From Nocardia brasiliensis ATCC 700358 (lineage in GTDB: Bacteria > Actinomycetota > Actinomycetes > Mycobacteriales > Mycobacteriaceae), in NCBI RefSeq assembly GCF_000250675.2, contig NC_018681.1:1922001-1986000 (forward strand): DNA of 64,000 nucleotides. Direction: 5' to 3'. The notes under the pieces were generated by a model, which was not told the DNA's origin, made no database searches, and saw only the letters and a program-made list of their open reading frames with translations. Both the position numbers and the translations under genes were made by a program. Positions 1 to 7,998 of the stretch are shown one piece after another. Position 1 is the first letter of the stretch. Every line of letters starts with the position of its first letter.

Positions 1-1080
1 GCCGACCCATTCGTGGTTGAACTCCTGGCCGACGACGACCGTATACGCCTTTTGAACCTGATAGTCGTATCGGTAGTACCGCGACTGGAAATATTGACCG
101 TCGCGCTCGACGACCCGCACGTTCTGTGTCGCTTCCATTCCTGCCACCCGGAATCGGTACTGCACTTTGAGAGTGAGCTTGTTGTAGTTCGGGTCGGCGG
201 GGTCCGCGACGTTGAGCATTTTCGTCCAGCCACTCGGCTTACCCCAGGTATCGGGGTCTGCCTTCTTGTAGTCCGGGGAGTACGGGCCCAGCGATGCATG
301 CGGGGAGGCCAAAGGCTTGCTGTAGTCGGTCACCCAGGTTCCGCCGGGGTCGGTCGCTATTTCGTTGTCGACAGCTACGACTCCGGGCAGGTCAGCCGAT
401 CGTTTGAAACGACGTCGTGCCATCGGAACGAGTAATGCGGCCATGCCCGCCAGCAACAGGAAAGGGATTCGCCGGTCAGGGAAGCCCGCGATACCGTCGG
501 TGTGCTGGGACTCGGGCACCGACGTCGGAGACGTCGCCGGTGTCGGGGAAGTCTGCGTGGTGGACGACGGCGGCGGTACTGCAGAGGGCGGCGACGGCGC
601 GCTCGTCACCGTTTCTCGCGCTGGTGCCGATGGCGAGTCTGATGGCGGGGCAGCGCCTGGTTGTGCTCGCTCCGGGTTCGGCGTTTCGTCGCCGGGAAGC
701 GCCGGTGGTCGCGCCCCGGGCACCGGCACGATTGGAGTACCAGCGCCGTGGGGCAGCACGGGTGGGGTGAGCGCTCCCGCCCGTCCGCCGGCGTTTCCCG
801 CATTGGGTGCCTGGCCGGGCAGCACGGGTGCAGGTGCTGGCTGCGCCGTCGTCGGCGGTCCCCCTGGTGTTCCGGGCGGTGGAGCCGGCGGGGGCTTCGG
901 GACCGGGATACACGGCCAGCCCGGGTGCATCTGCTGCCACTGCTCACAGGGGATGTCGGGCTGAGCGAAGGCGACGGGTTGGTCGAGGGTCGTGATCAGG
1001 ACCGCGCCGGTCGTGATCGATCCGAGGAGTGCGAGCGCTGCCGCGGTGCGGCGCACTAAGTCTCCGCGCGGATGTTGCAT
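1..1080 (-). CDS. Exported proline-rich protein with one TM segment, cut by the left edge
   Basis: The frame is open from an ATG at 1080 to base 1, so the gene runs out of the window; 360 codons are visible. A GGGAGGG ribosome site lies just upstream. Residues 1-35 look like a signal peptide (twin Arg, Ala/Leu core, ending FAQP). A Pro/Ala/Thr-rich stretch of about 170 residues follows, then a short hydrophobic segment (IPFLLLAGMAALLVPMA) with basic residues after it, then a folded-looking region rich in Tyr, Lys and Trp. The likely topology is an extracellular Pro-rich stalk, one membrane pass and an inner domain, or the reverse if the first segment is not cleaved. I do not recognise the C-terminal domain. 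It lies on the same strand as the kinase fusion at 1701-4256, about 620 bp downstream of it. No function is assigned. Confidence 0.7.
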   Translation of the reverse strand, partial: MQHPRGDLVRRTAAALALLGSITTGAVLITTLDQPVAFAQPDIPCEQWQQMHPGWPCIPVPKPPPAPPPGTPGGPPTTAQPAPAPVLPGQAPNAGNAGGRAGALTPPVLPHGAGTPIVPVPGARPPALPGDETPNPERAQPGAAPPSDSPSAPARETVTSAPSPPSAVPPPSSTTQTSPTPATSPTSVPESQHTDGIAGFPDRRIPFLLLAGMAALLVPMARRRFKRSADLPGVVAVDNEIATDPGGTWVTDYSKPLASPHASLGPYSPDYKKADPDTWGKPSGWTKMLNVADPADPNYNKLTLKVQYRFRVAGMEATQNVRVVERDGQYFQSRYYRYDYQVQKAYTVVVGQEFNHEWVG

Positions 1081-1700
1081 GGTCCCTCCCATTCGATCTG
1101 AAGGCGGAGCAACCCCCGGAAAGCTTTACTTCTCTGCAGCTCCGGTCCTCATAGAACCATTCGAGCAATTATCTAGCAAACTATTCGTCCGGCGCAGGTA
1201 ACCGATCATGACCTGCCACTTTGCTCAACCGCCTGCATCGCCCCGCTCGGCTGCGGTAGCCGAAGATTCAACTACAGCGTTGTCGGTCATGTCACACCGC
1301 AGTCGGTGCTCGGACTGAGCTGGTGTCACTACCCCGGCGGTGTGCAGCAAACCTGGCGGGAAAAGGCGGCAGCCATCGCAGGGTCTTTCATGTACCGGAA
1401 AGGTGCCTGACGGTGGCGCTGGACAGGACACGTCGGGGACAGGTGCGTGTCGCGGGGAACCTGCGATGCCGTGCGTGGGTCCAACTGGGTATGAGCAAAG
1501 ACGAGCGTTGTCGATGGGTGCCGCCGAGCATGAGTAAGTCGGAATTGCGTGGGCGCAGAAGTGATCGGCGGACGTGCACGGCAAAGGGTGCATTCGGGGC
1601 GCGGTATCGCCGTCGCAGAGATCCAGATGAAGGGGACGGGCCTGAGCTCTGAGCGGGTCGGCGGCAAGGTTCGCAGGCACTCCTCATCGTGCAGGCAACC
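1081..1700. other. Intergenic region, no gene seen
   Basis: Open frames here on both strands have no ribosome site and give compositionally implausible proteins rich in Cys, Pro and Arg. I see no RNA gene, repeat or clear terminator. It separates the kinase fusion from the exported Pro-rich protein and may hold the promoter of the latter. Confidence 0.5.
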
Positions 1701-4256
1701 TCAGAGAACGAGAACGGCGATCAATAGGGCGGTGGCGGCGAGTGCCAGGTAGGACAGGTACAACCCCCAGGGGCGATGTTCGACAGGTGGTGTGGGGATA
1801 CAGGTTTCGTGGATCGGGCGTTCCTCGAGGTGCGCGGTGAGGAACGGCAGCCATCGGCTGTTCATGTGTCCGCGTTCGAAGTATTCGCTGTGGGCGAAGG
1901 TGAAATTCTCTTGTTGCAGTCGAGGGCATTGTGCGGAGAACCCTTGCAGCCCGGAGGGCCCGGTGCCGGAGACGAACCAATTGACGGCGCGGGTCCACAC
2001 GTCTTCGCTGCCGAATTCGTTTCGTACGGCTTGCACTTGGCCGCGTTCGATGAGCTGATCCCAGGGGAAGTTGGTCGGCAGGATGGATCCGCAGAGCAGT
2101 ACTTTGCGGAATCGCAGGTAGGGGTAACGCAGTAGCGCGTTGCCGAGGATGTAGGTGCCGAAGCTGTGCGCGACGATCGACGGCGGTTCCTGGCTGCCGG
2201 TGCCGAATTCCTGCTGGTAGACCTGGCGGAACCAGCGAACCTTGGACAGCCGCGCCCACGGCAGCAGAAAGCGGAGCACGGAGAAGTATCCGAAATTCCA
2301 CAAATCGACGTGCGTGCCCAAGCCGGCTCGGCCGGCGACCTCGGTGAAAGCACGCTGCCAGGCGGCGTGCGTCCGAATCCCGTGCAGGGCAACAACTACG
2401 GGTCCTTGGACGGGAGGTTGCGATGCGCGGCGCGAGAGCGGGGCGAGGCAGTCGTGCAACTCGCCGATACTGGTGAACCGATCCTTCGGGTTCCGGCACA
2501 GCCCGCGGATCAAGGCCGACCGGAGGCGTTCGGGCAACTCGGCGAGCGCGTGCTGATCCGGTTCCCAGCCATCCGGCATGGGGAACGGCAGCCGGGCACC
2601 GGTCACCAGTTCGTACAGGACCGCGACCACCGCGTAGATATCGGCGCGGCGCCCGACCTGGTATCCCTGGTGCATCTGTTCAGGCGCCGCGTAGGCGAGA
2701 TCGCCGACGAATATGCCGGTTTTCGTGAACGAGTCGACCGCCGGGTTCTCGTGTCTGGCGATGCCCGAATCCAACACGGTGACCAGCAGATCCTTTCCGG
2801 CGACCAAGATATTGCTCGGCTTGATCTCCCGGTGCACTATGCCGCTGGCGTGAATGTGTTCGAGGGCGGCGCAGACCTGGATGACGATCCAGACGGCTTC
2901 GTCGAGGCGCAGATCCCGGTTCTTGATGAGTTCGGCGAGATCGATGCCGTCGACGATTCTGCTCACGATGTAAGGCGGGTCTGCGCCGAGTTGGTTCTGC
3001 ACGTCCATCACTTCGACGACATTGGGGTGCGGCTTCAACTTCAGCCATACCCGACCGCCGCGTTGGAGTCGTTTCTTGGTGTCGGCGTCGACGGTCTGCA
3101 CGACCTTCACCGCGACCAATTCGCCGAGTATGTCGTCATAGGCCTTGTACAGGTCGCCGGAAAGGCCGCGGGCCATGTATTCGAGCAGGTGATAGCGCCC
3201 GCCCATGCGGTGTCCGCACAGATCTCCCGAGGCGTCGACAGTGTTGTTCGGCGGAGCCGACGCCGTGACCTGAGCGGTGTTGTGGACGATTGTCGGGCTG
3301 TCGTTGTCCGGGCCGCCGACCGCGCCCCATACGACGTCGACCTGCTGAATGCGCCCGGTCACGGTGGGAAGTTCGGGCAGCGCACTGCTCAAGGCGGTTT
3401 CGGCGGCTGCCGCCAGTTCTCCGCACGTCGCGAATCGGTCGTCGCGGTTCTTCGCGAGTGCGCGTTCGATGATCGTGTCGAACGCGCTGAGTTCGGGGCG
3501 CGCGCCGGGCTGCCGGCTCGGACACGGGATCGGTGCGAACAGATGGGCCTGGAGCAGGTTCGCCATATTGTCTGAGCCATATGGGGTTTCGCCGGTCAGC
3601 AATTGGTAGAGGGTGCAGCCGAGGGCGTAGACGTCGACGCGACGATCGAGGTCCTGCCCGCTCAACTGTTCCGGCGCGGCATAGCTGAGGCTTCCGACGA
3701 ACAGGCCTTCGACGGTCAACTCCCCGGCGCCCTGGGTCATCTTCGCGATACCGAAATCGGCGAGGAACACCCGCTCGGGCTCGTCCGCGGTCGGTCGTTC
3801 GAGCAGGATGTTCGACGGCTTGATGTCGCGGTGCAGCACGCCGCGCTCATGCGCGTGATCGAGCGCCTTCGCGATCTCGGTGGTGATCCGAACGGCTCGC
3901 GCGACCGGCATCGGACCGTTGCGGATCGCGGCGAGCGCGTCGGTGCCGTCGATGAACTGCATCGCGATCCAGGTCGCGTCGGCAGTGTGGCCGCGGTCGT
4001 AGATCGAGACGATGTTGGGGTGGTCGAGCCGGGACGCTGTTTCGGCCTCGCGCTCGAAGCGGGCTCGGCTACCGGAATCGCCCGCGAACATCTTGTCCAG
4101 CACCTTGAGCGCGACCAGCCGCGGCAGTCTCGGGTGCCTGGCCAGATAGACGCGCCCGACGCCGCCCTGCCCGATCAGTCGTTCGATGGTGTACCCGGCG
4201 AAGGTTTGCTCAGGATGCACGTCGGTGCTCACGAGCGGTTCGCGGATCGGTGGCAT
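1701..4256 (-). CDS. Ser/Thr kinase - pseudokinase - alpha/beta hydrolase fusion with C-terminal membrane anchor
   Basis: 851 residues with four parts. Residues 21-290 are a Hanks-type Ser/Thr kinase with all key residues: Gly loop GQGGVGRV, Lys51, HRD at 142-144, DFG at 167-169 and APE. Residues 351-605 are a second kinase fold that keeps Lys384 but has a degenerate Gly loop, HRE (475-477) in place of HRD and DSG (496-498) in place of DFG, so it should be catalytically dead or nearly so. Residues 618-810 look like an alpha/beta hydrolase: an HG motif near 625, AHSFG with Ser698 as nucleophile elbow, and a possible catalytic His797. Residues 830-851 are one hydrophobic segment at the extreme C-terminus, so the rest is probably cytoplasmic. 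The ATG at 4256 is the first start after an in-frame stop; a GTG at 4229 is possible. The substrate is unknown. The assignment of each domain is firm; their joint role is inference. Confidence 0.9.
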   Translation of the reverse strand: MPPIREPLVSTDVHPEQTFAGYTIERLIGQGGVGRVYLARHPRLPRLVALKVLDKMFAGDSGSRARFEREAETASRLDHPNIVSIYDRGHTADATWIAMQFIDGTDALAAIRNGPMPVARAVRITTEIAKALDHAHERGVLHRDIKPSNILLERPTADEPERVFLADFGIAKMTQGAGELTVEGLFVGSLSYAAPEQLSGQDLDRRVDVYALGCTLYQLLTGETPYGSDNMANLLQAHLFAPIPCPSRQPGARPELSAFDTIIERALAKNRDDRFATCGELAAAAETALSSALPELPTVTGRIQQVDVVWGAVGGPDNDSPTIVHNTAQVTASAPPNNTVDASGDLCGHRMGGRYHLLEYMARGLSGDLYKAYDDILGELVAVKVVQTVDADTKKRLQRGGRVWLKLKPHPNVVEVMDVQNQLGADPPYIVSRIVDGIDLAELIKNRDLRLDEAVWIVIQVCAALEHIHASGIVHREIKPSNILVAGKDLLVTVLDSGIARHENPAVDSFTKTGIFVGDLAYAAPEQMHQGYQVGRRADIYAVVAVLYELVTGARLPFPMPDGWEPDQHALAELPERLRSALIRGLCRNPKDRFTSIGELHDCLAPLSRRASQPPVQGPVVVALHGIRTHAAWQRAFTEVAGRAGLGTHVDLWNFGYFSVLRFLLPWARLSKVRWFRQVYQQEFGTGSQEPPSIVAHSFGTYILGNALLRYPYLRFRKVLLCGSILPTNFPWDQLIERGQVQAVRNEFGSEDVWTRAVNWFVSGTGPSGLQGFSAQCPRLQQENFTFAHSEYFERGHMNSRWLPFLTAHLEERPIHETCIPTPPVEHRPWGLYLSYLALAATALLIAVLVL

Positions 4257-4421
4257 CGGCGGGGTTCATGTGTTCCTTCCCCTGGTGCCTTTGCGATGCG
4301 GACGGGTGGGACCTACTCCGCCGCGACCGCGTCGCGCTGTCAACCAGATGTAGTAGCAATCGTCTATCGCGTGTACCGGTGTTAACAGCGTTTTTGCAGA
4401 ACCGTGTCCGACGGAGTTCGT

Positions 4422-4688
4422 ATGCTGGTCACACTGCTTCCGCCGGGAGGGCTGATGTTGTTCGTCGTCGCGGGCGTGGTGCTGATCGCGGCCGCCGCAC
4501 TCGTGGATTTTTCCCTGACCGCCGCCGGTATCTGCGCGCTCGTAGCGGCCGCGCTGGTGGTGCTCGGCATCATCGGACTCCGTCGCCACCGCGACGACAA
4601 GCCAGGCAGCAGCGGAGCCCGGCGGAGCGGGGGAACCAGCTCCTCGTCGTCGGAATTCCACGCCGGTGGGGGTGACAGCGGCGCGTGA
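4422..4688 (+). CDS. Small two-TM membrane protein
   Basis: 88 residues from ATG 4422, preceded by GGAG; a GTG at 4404 would add six residues. Two hydrophobic segments (about residues 9-29 and 34-52) are followed by a basic turn (LRRHRDD) and a Gly/Ser-rich tail. This matches the common actinobacterial pattern of small membrane proteins of unknown role. It is divergent from the kinase fusion and converges on the amine oxidase gene 45 bp away. I cannot assign a function. Confidence 0.55.
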   Translation: MLVTLLPPGGLMLFVVAGVVLIAAAALVDFSLTAAGICALVAAALVVLGIIGLRRHRDDKPGSSGARRSGGTSSSSSEFHAGGGDSGA

Positions 4689-4733
4689 GATGTGCCGGTC
4701 ACCGCGTATCGAGAGCGTCCCGGCGTAGCTCCC

Positions 4734-6149
4734 TCACCTTGCGGCGAGGACCTCGTCGGCGGCGCGTTCGCCGGCTTGAATCGCGCCGCTCATGAATCCC
4801 ATCCACGCGTCGGCGGTCTCGACACCCGCCCAATGGACGCGGCCCACAGGTTCTTTCGGCAGGCGCCGTGCCGAGGTCAGTGCGCCACAGGCCAGCCCAC
4901 CCTCGCAACCATAGGCGAAAGGCTCGTCCGCCCAGCTCTTTTCGACGTACGCCAGCGGCTCCAGCGCTTGCGGGCCGAAGAGCCGGGCGTACGTCGCCAG
5001 CACTGCGGTCTGCCGCGTACCCGGGTCGACCGCGGTCTCGTCCACGGTGACGTAGCTGGTCAGGATGCCCACCCCGGGGTCGCGGGGCGATACATCGGTC
5101 ACCCCGGGAATCGGCCCGAGATCGCCCAGTGCGGCGCCGGAAAGCCCGGCCCGGCGCCAAAACGGTTCCGGGTAAACAACATTGATCTTGCGTCCGTGCA
5201 CCGGTAGCCAAGCATCGTGCAGCAAGGCTCGGTCGCCGGGTAGTTCCGGCTCGAAGCGCACATCACGCATGCCCGAGGGGGTGAACGCGACGATCACTCG
5301 CCGTGCGACGAATTCCGCTGTCGCACTGCGCACCGTGACACGGTCGCACTGTCGATGGATGGCTTGTACCGGGGTGCCGAGCTGCACCCGATCGCCGAGT
5401 GATTCCGCGACGGACACCGCCAAACCCTGTGCGCCACCGGTGAATCGATAGACCGAGCGCTGCTGTCCGAACAGCAGTGACCCGACGCCACCCCAGGTGT
5501 TCAAGAAGTGCAGGGTGTAGAGCAGCGAGGCCGACAACGGCACGAACCCGGCCAGGCTCGCCTCGACCATCGCGCGCGTCGACGGCGAGGTCAACTCGTC
5601 GGCCAGCCAGGAACCCAGTGTGCGCCGATCCAGCGCGACCGCGCCGGGTGCGGTCCACGGTGCGTGCGCCGGCACCGTGGCCGCCAAGTCGTCCAAATGT
5701 CCGATCGCACCGATCAGTTCGGTCAGATCCGCGGCGGGGAGCGGCAGGTCGAGCCACCGTGCCGCGAGACGTAGCGCTATCTGCAGCAGCGGTCGCAAGG
5801 CGGGGCGGCCGAGTAGTCGAATACCGGGTGTCGAGCCGAGCCGGAGGGTGTGCGTCACGCCGTCGGAAACGAACAAGAACCGTCCGTCGAAGCTCCCCTC
5901 GAACAATTCGACCCGGTGCGCCGCGGCGAGTCGAAACACGTTGTGGTGTGCGGGATACACCAGCGATGCGCCGTCGTCCACGCGGGTTGTGCCCGCCCAG
6001 CCGTCGCGGGTGCGCCCGCCGACCTGCGTGCCGGCTTCCAGCACCACGACCGAGCGACCGTTGTCGACCAAACGTCGCGCCGCCGCCAGGCCGGACAGGC
6101 CTGCGCCGATGACCACGACGTCTACCTCGTGAGTTTCGTTCCCCGACAA
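4734..6149 (-). CDS. FAD-dependent amine oxidase (flavin monoamine oxidase family)
   Basis: 471 residues. The N-terminus carries the Rossmann dinucleotide motif GAGLSGLAAA followed by an acidic end (VVVLEAG) and the amine-oxidase signature GGRTRDGW. The C-terminus has the FAD-contacting motif VHWAGVETADAWMG typical of MAO-like enzymes. The family oxidises primary or secondary amines to imines with release of hydrogen peroxide; the substrate cannot be told from sequence. The start is a TTG at 6149 with GGAG seven bases upstream; no ATG fits as well. The gene is divergent from the TetR regulator at 6270, with a paired palindromic site between them, so regulation by that TetR protein is likely. 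Confidence 0.85.
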   Translation of the reverse strand: MSGNETHEVDVVVIGAGLSGLAAARRLVDNGRSVVVLEAGTQVGGRTRDGWAGTTRVDDGASLVYPAHHNVFRLAAAHRVELFEGSFDGRFLFVSDGVTHTLRLGSTPGIRLLGRPALRPLLQIALRLAARWLDLPLPAADLTELIGAIGHLDDLAATVPAHAPWTAPGAVALDRRTLGSWLADELTSPSTRAMVEASLAGFVPLSASLLYTLHFLNTWGGVGSLLFGQQRSVYRFTGGAQGLAVSVAESLGDRVQLGTPVQAIHRQCDRVTVRSATAEFVARRVIVAFTPSGMRDVRFEPELPGDRALLHDAWLPVHGRKINVVYPEPFWRRAGLSGAALGDLGPIPGVTDVSPRDPGVGILTSYVTVDETAVDPGTRQTAVLATYARLFGPQALEPLAYVEKSWADEPFAYGCEGGLACGALTSARRLPKEPVGRVHWAGVETADAWMGFMSGAIQAGERAADEVLAAR

Positions 6150-6197
6150 AGTTTCTCCCTCGATCCAGGCGGAGCGAGCACGCGGCCGTCCGCGATT

Positions 6198-6230
6198 CGT
6201 ACGTTGTACGCATGTCCCGTACGTTGTACG
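6198..6230. promoter_or_regulatory. Tandem palindromic operator between amine oxidase and TetR genes
   Basis: The 13-mer CGTACGTTGTACG occurs twice, at 6198-6210 and 6218-6230, with starts exactly 20 bp apart. Each is a palindrome CGTAC-GTT-GTACG; the second extends to CCGTAC-GTT-GTACGG. A further GTACG half-site lies at 6246-6250. Placement on one face of the helix between divergent genes suits a TetR dimer-pair operator. Confidence 0.7.
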
Positions 6231-6257
6231 GACACGCGTTCAATGTACGTGCCGTCG

Positions 6258-6269
6258 TAGGATCGGGCA
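6258..6269 (+). promoter_or_regulatory. -10 box of leaderless promoter for TetR gene
   Basis: TAGGAT at 6258-6263 lies six bases before the ATG at 6270, the spacing expected if transcription starts at the A of the start codon. No separate ribosome site is needed. Confidence 0.5.
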
Positions 6270-6950
6270 ATGCCCGAACGGAACTCGGTGTGGCTGCGCC
6301 CGGCGAAGCCGACGCGTAACCCGCCCGCACTCGACCTCGACCAGATCGTGGTCACCGCTGTTGCGCTGCTCGATGCGGAGTCGGTGTCCGGTCTGACCAT
6401 GCGCAAGCTCGCGGCCCGGCTCGACGCCGCGCCGATGACGCTGTACGGATATGTGGCCACCAAAGAAGATTTGCTGGAACTCGCGGTCGACGCGGTGTTC
6501 GCGGAGGCGCTCGCGGCCGACCCGGCGGCAGACGACTGGCGAGCCGCGCTAACCGCGATCGGCCACCACACCTTCCAGGCGTTGGTGCGCCATCCGTGGG
6601 CCGCAGCCCTGGTCGGTGCCAACCCGCCACTGGGCCCGGCGGCCGTCGCGCAATTCGGCACGATCCTGCGGGTGCTGACCGCCGCGGGTTTCACCGGTGG
6701 CCACCTGGATTCGGCGCTGACGGGTTTCTACTACTACGTGCTCGGCGCCGCGCTCGCCGAATCCCCTTGGGCCCGCGCCGGTCGAGCGGCGAGTTCGTTT
6801 ACCGCGGCCGACATTTCGCGGTTGACCTCAGCCGACGGGCAAGATGTCACGCCGGTCGCCGCCTACTTCGAACGTTATCCGAACACCGATCCGGTCCAAC
6901 GTTTCGGCCACGGCCTGCGCGCCGTCCTCAACGGTCTCGATCCCGCCTGA
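6270..6950 (+). CDS. TetR/AcrR-family transcriptional regulator
   Basis: 226 residues. The N-terminal helix-turn-helix reads LTMRKLAARLDAAPMTLYGY, with the conserved Leu-Tyr-x-Tyr recognition-helix end followed by TKEDLLELAVD. The C-terminal half resembles the TetR_C ligand domain of tetracycline-repressor type, with a Phe/Tyr-rich helix (GFYYYVLG). It probably represses itself and the divergent FAD amine oxidase through the paired palindromes at 6198-6230; the inducer may be an amine handled by that enzyme, which is inference. It appears to be transcribed leaderless from the -10 box at 6258. Confidence 0.85.
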   Translation: MPERNSVWLRPAKPTRNPPALDLDQIVVTAVALLDAESVSGLTMRKLAARLDAAPMTLYGYVATKEDLLELAVDAVFAEALAADPAADDWRAALTAIGHHTFQALVRHPWAAALVGANPPLGPAAVAQFGTILRVLTAAGFTGGHLDSALTGFYYYVLGAALAESPWARAGRAASSFTAADISRLTSADGQDVTPVAAYFERYPNTDPVQRFGHGLRAVLNGLDPA

Positions 6951-7058
6951 AGCTCTGCCGCAGGAGCCGGGTGCGCCGATGCGGTACCCGGTCCGCGGGT
7001 TTCTGCTGAGACCAGTCCTCGAGTGGCTCAACGGTTCTCGACCATCGGGAACGCTCGA

Positions 7059-7928
7059 TCAGTTGGCCGGGTCGAGGACTTCGTGGAGGACCTTGGCGAA
7101 CGCCTCGGGCTGACCCGGGTAGCCGGACTCGGGACCGGTGAATCCGCCGTGATGGCTCGGGAACAGCACAGGCTGGTGGCCGAGCCGGTCGGCGAGCGCC
7201 AACGAGGTGCGGGCGGTGACCGTGCCGATCGACTCATCGCCATAGCCGAGGACGATCCGCGTCGGCGCCGCGGTGAGCGCGGCGATGTCGGGGCGGTAGC
7301 CGACGACCGGACGGGAACGTTCCGACAGCAGCGGGTGGTCGCGGGCGCCGTCGTCCTCGGTCGGCAGGCCGAACGTCGCGGGATCGGCGGCGGGCGCGGC
7401 GAAATAGTCGTCGGTGTATTCGCCCTGCCAGGAGGTCATCGCGATGAAGGTAGCCATGCCCGCGCCGAAACCTTTTTCCGCGTAGGCGGCGCGGTACCCG
7501 TCCGCCGCGCGTTCGGCCGCGGCGGCATCGGGGAGCACCGACAGCAGCGGCGGTTCGTGCGCCACCAACGTGGTCACGTCGTCGGGGTGCGCGGTCACGA
7601 GCGCCAGTGCGACGATGGCCCCGCCACTGCTGGCGAAGACCTCGACCTGGCCGGCGTCGAGCGCCTCGATGACGGCGTGCACGTCGTCGGCGTGGACAGC
7701 GGGGAGGTTGTCGACCTCGCCGTCGGTGCGCACGCTGCGACCGAGCCCGCGCGGATCGTAGGTGACCACCGTACGGTCCGGGAAATGCGCGGCGAGCGCG
7801 GTGAAACCGCTGGCGTCCATCGGGAGGCCGATCATCAGCAGCGGCGGCCGCCCGTCCGCGGTCGGGAGCGGTCCGTGGACATCGTAAGTGAGCGTCGCGC
7901 CGGAGGTTTCGAGCTTGTGTGTCGTCAT
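7059..7928 (-). CDS. Alpha/beta hydrolase
   Basis: 289 residues, the usual length for the alpha/beta hydrolase superfamily. The nucleophile elbow is ASSGG (a G/A-x-S-x-G variant) in the context VEVFASSGGAIVAL. A YDPRGLGRS segment upstream is typical of haloperoxidase/esterase-like members, and a HHGGFTGPESG segment near the C-terminus supplies the probable catalytic His. The Asp is probably in the strand ending GYGDESI. Starts at ATG 7928. It converges with the TetR gene and is 70 bp downstream of the lipase gene on the same strand. The substrate is unknown. Confidence 0.85.
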   Translation of the reverse strand: MTTHKLETSGATLTYDVHGPLPTADGRPPLLMIGLPMDASGFTALAAHFPDRTVVTYDPRGLGRSVRTDGEVDNLPAVHADDVHAVIEALDAGQVEVFASSGGAIVALALVTAHPDDVTTLVAHEPPLLSVLPDAAAAERAADGYRAAYAEKGFGAGMATFIAMTSWQGEYTDDYFAAPAADPATFGLPTEDDGARDHPLLSERSRPVVGYRPDIAALTAAPTRIVLGYGDESIGTVTARTSLALADRLGHQPVLFPSHHGGFTGPESGYPGQPEAFAKVLHEVLDPAN

Positions 7929-7998
7929 GCCGGTTTCGACGGTACCGGAGCCGAGAACTCATCGGTGGGTGCTAGATCTCCGTGAGCGGGTCTTGCGG

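Noticed and set aside
1225..1680. Minus-strand frame of 151 codons in the first intergenic region
   Set aside because: Cys/Pro/His-rich composition, no ribosome site, overlapping open frames on both strands.
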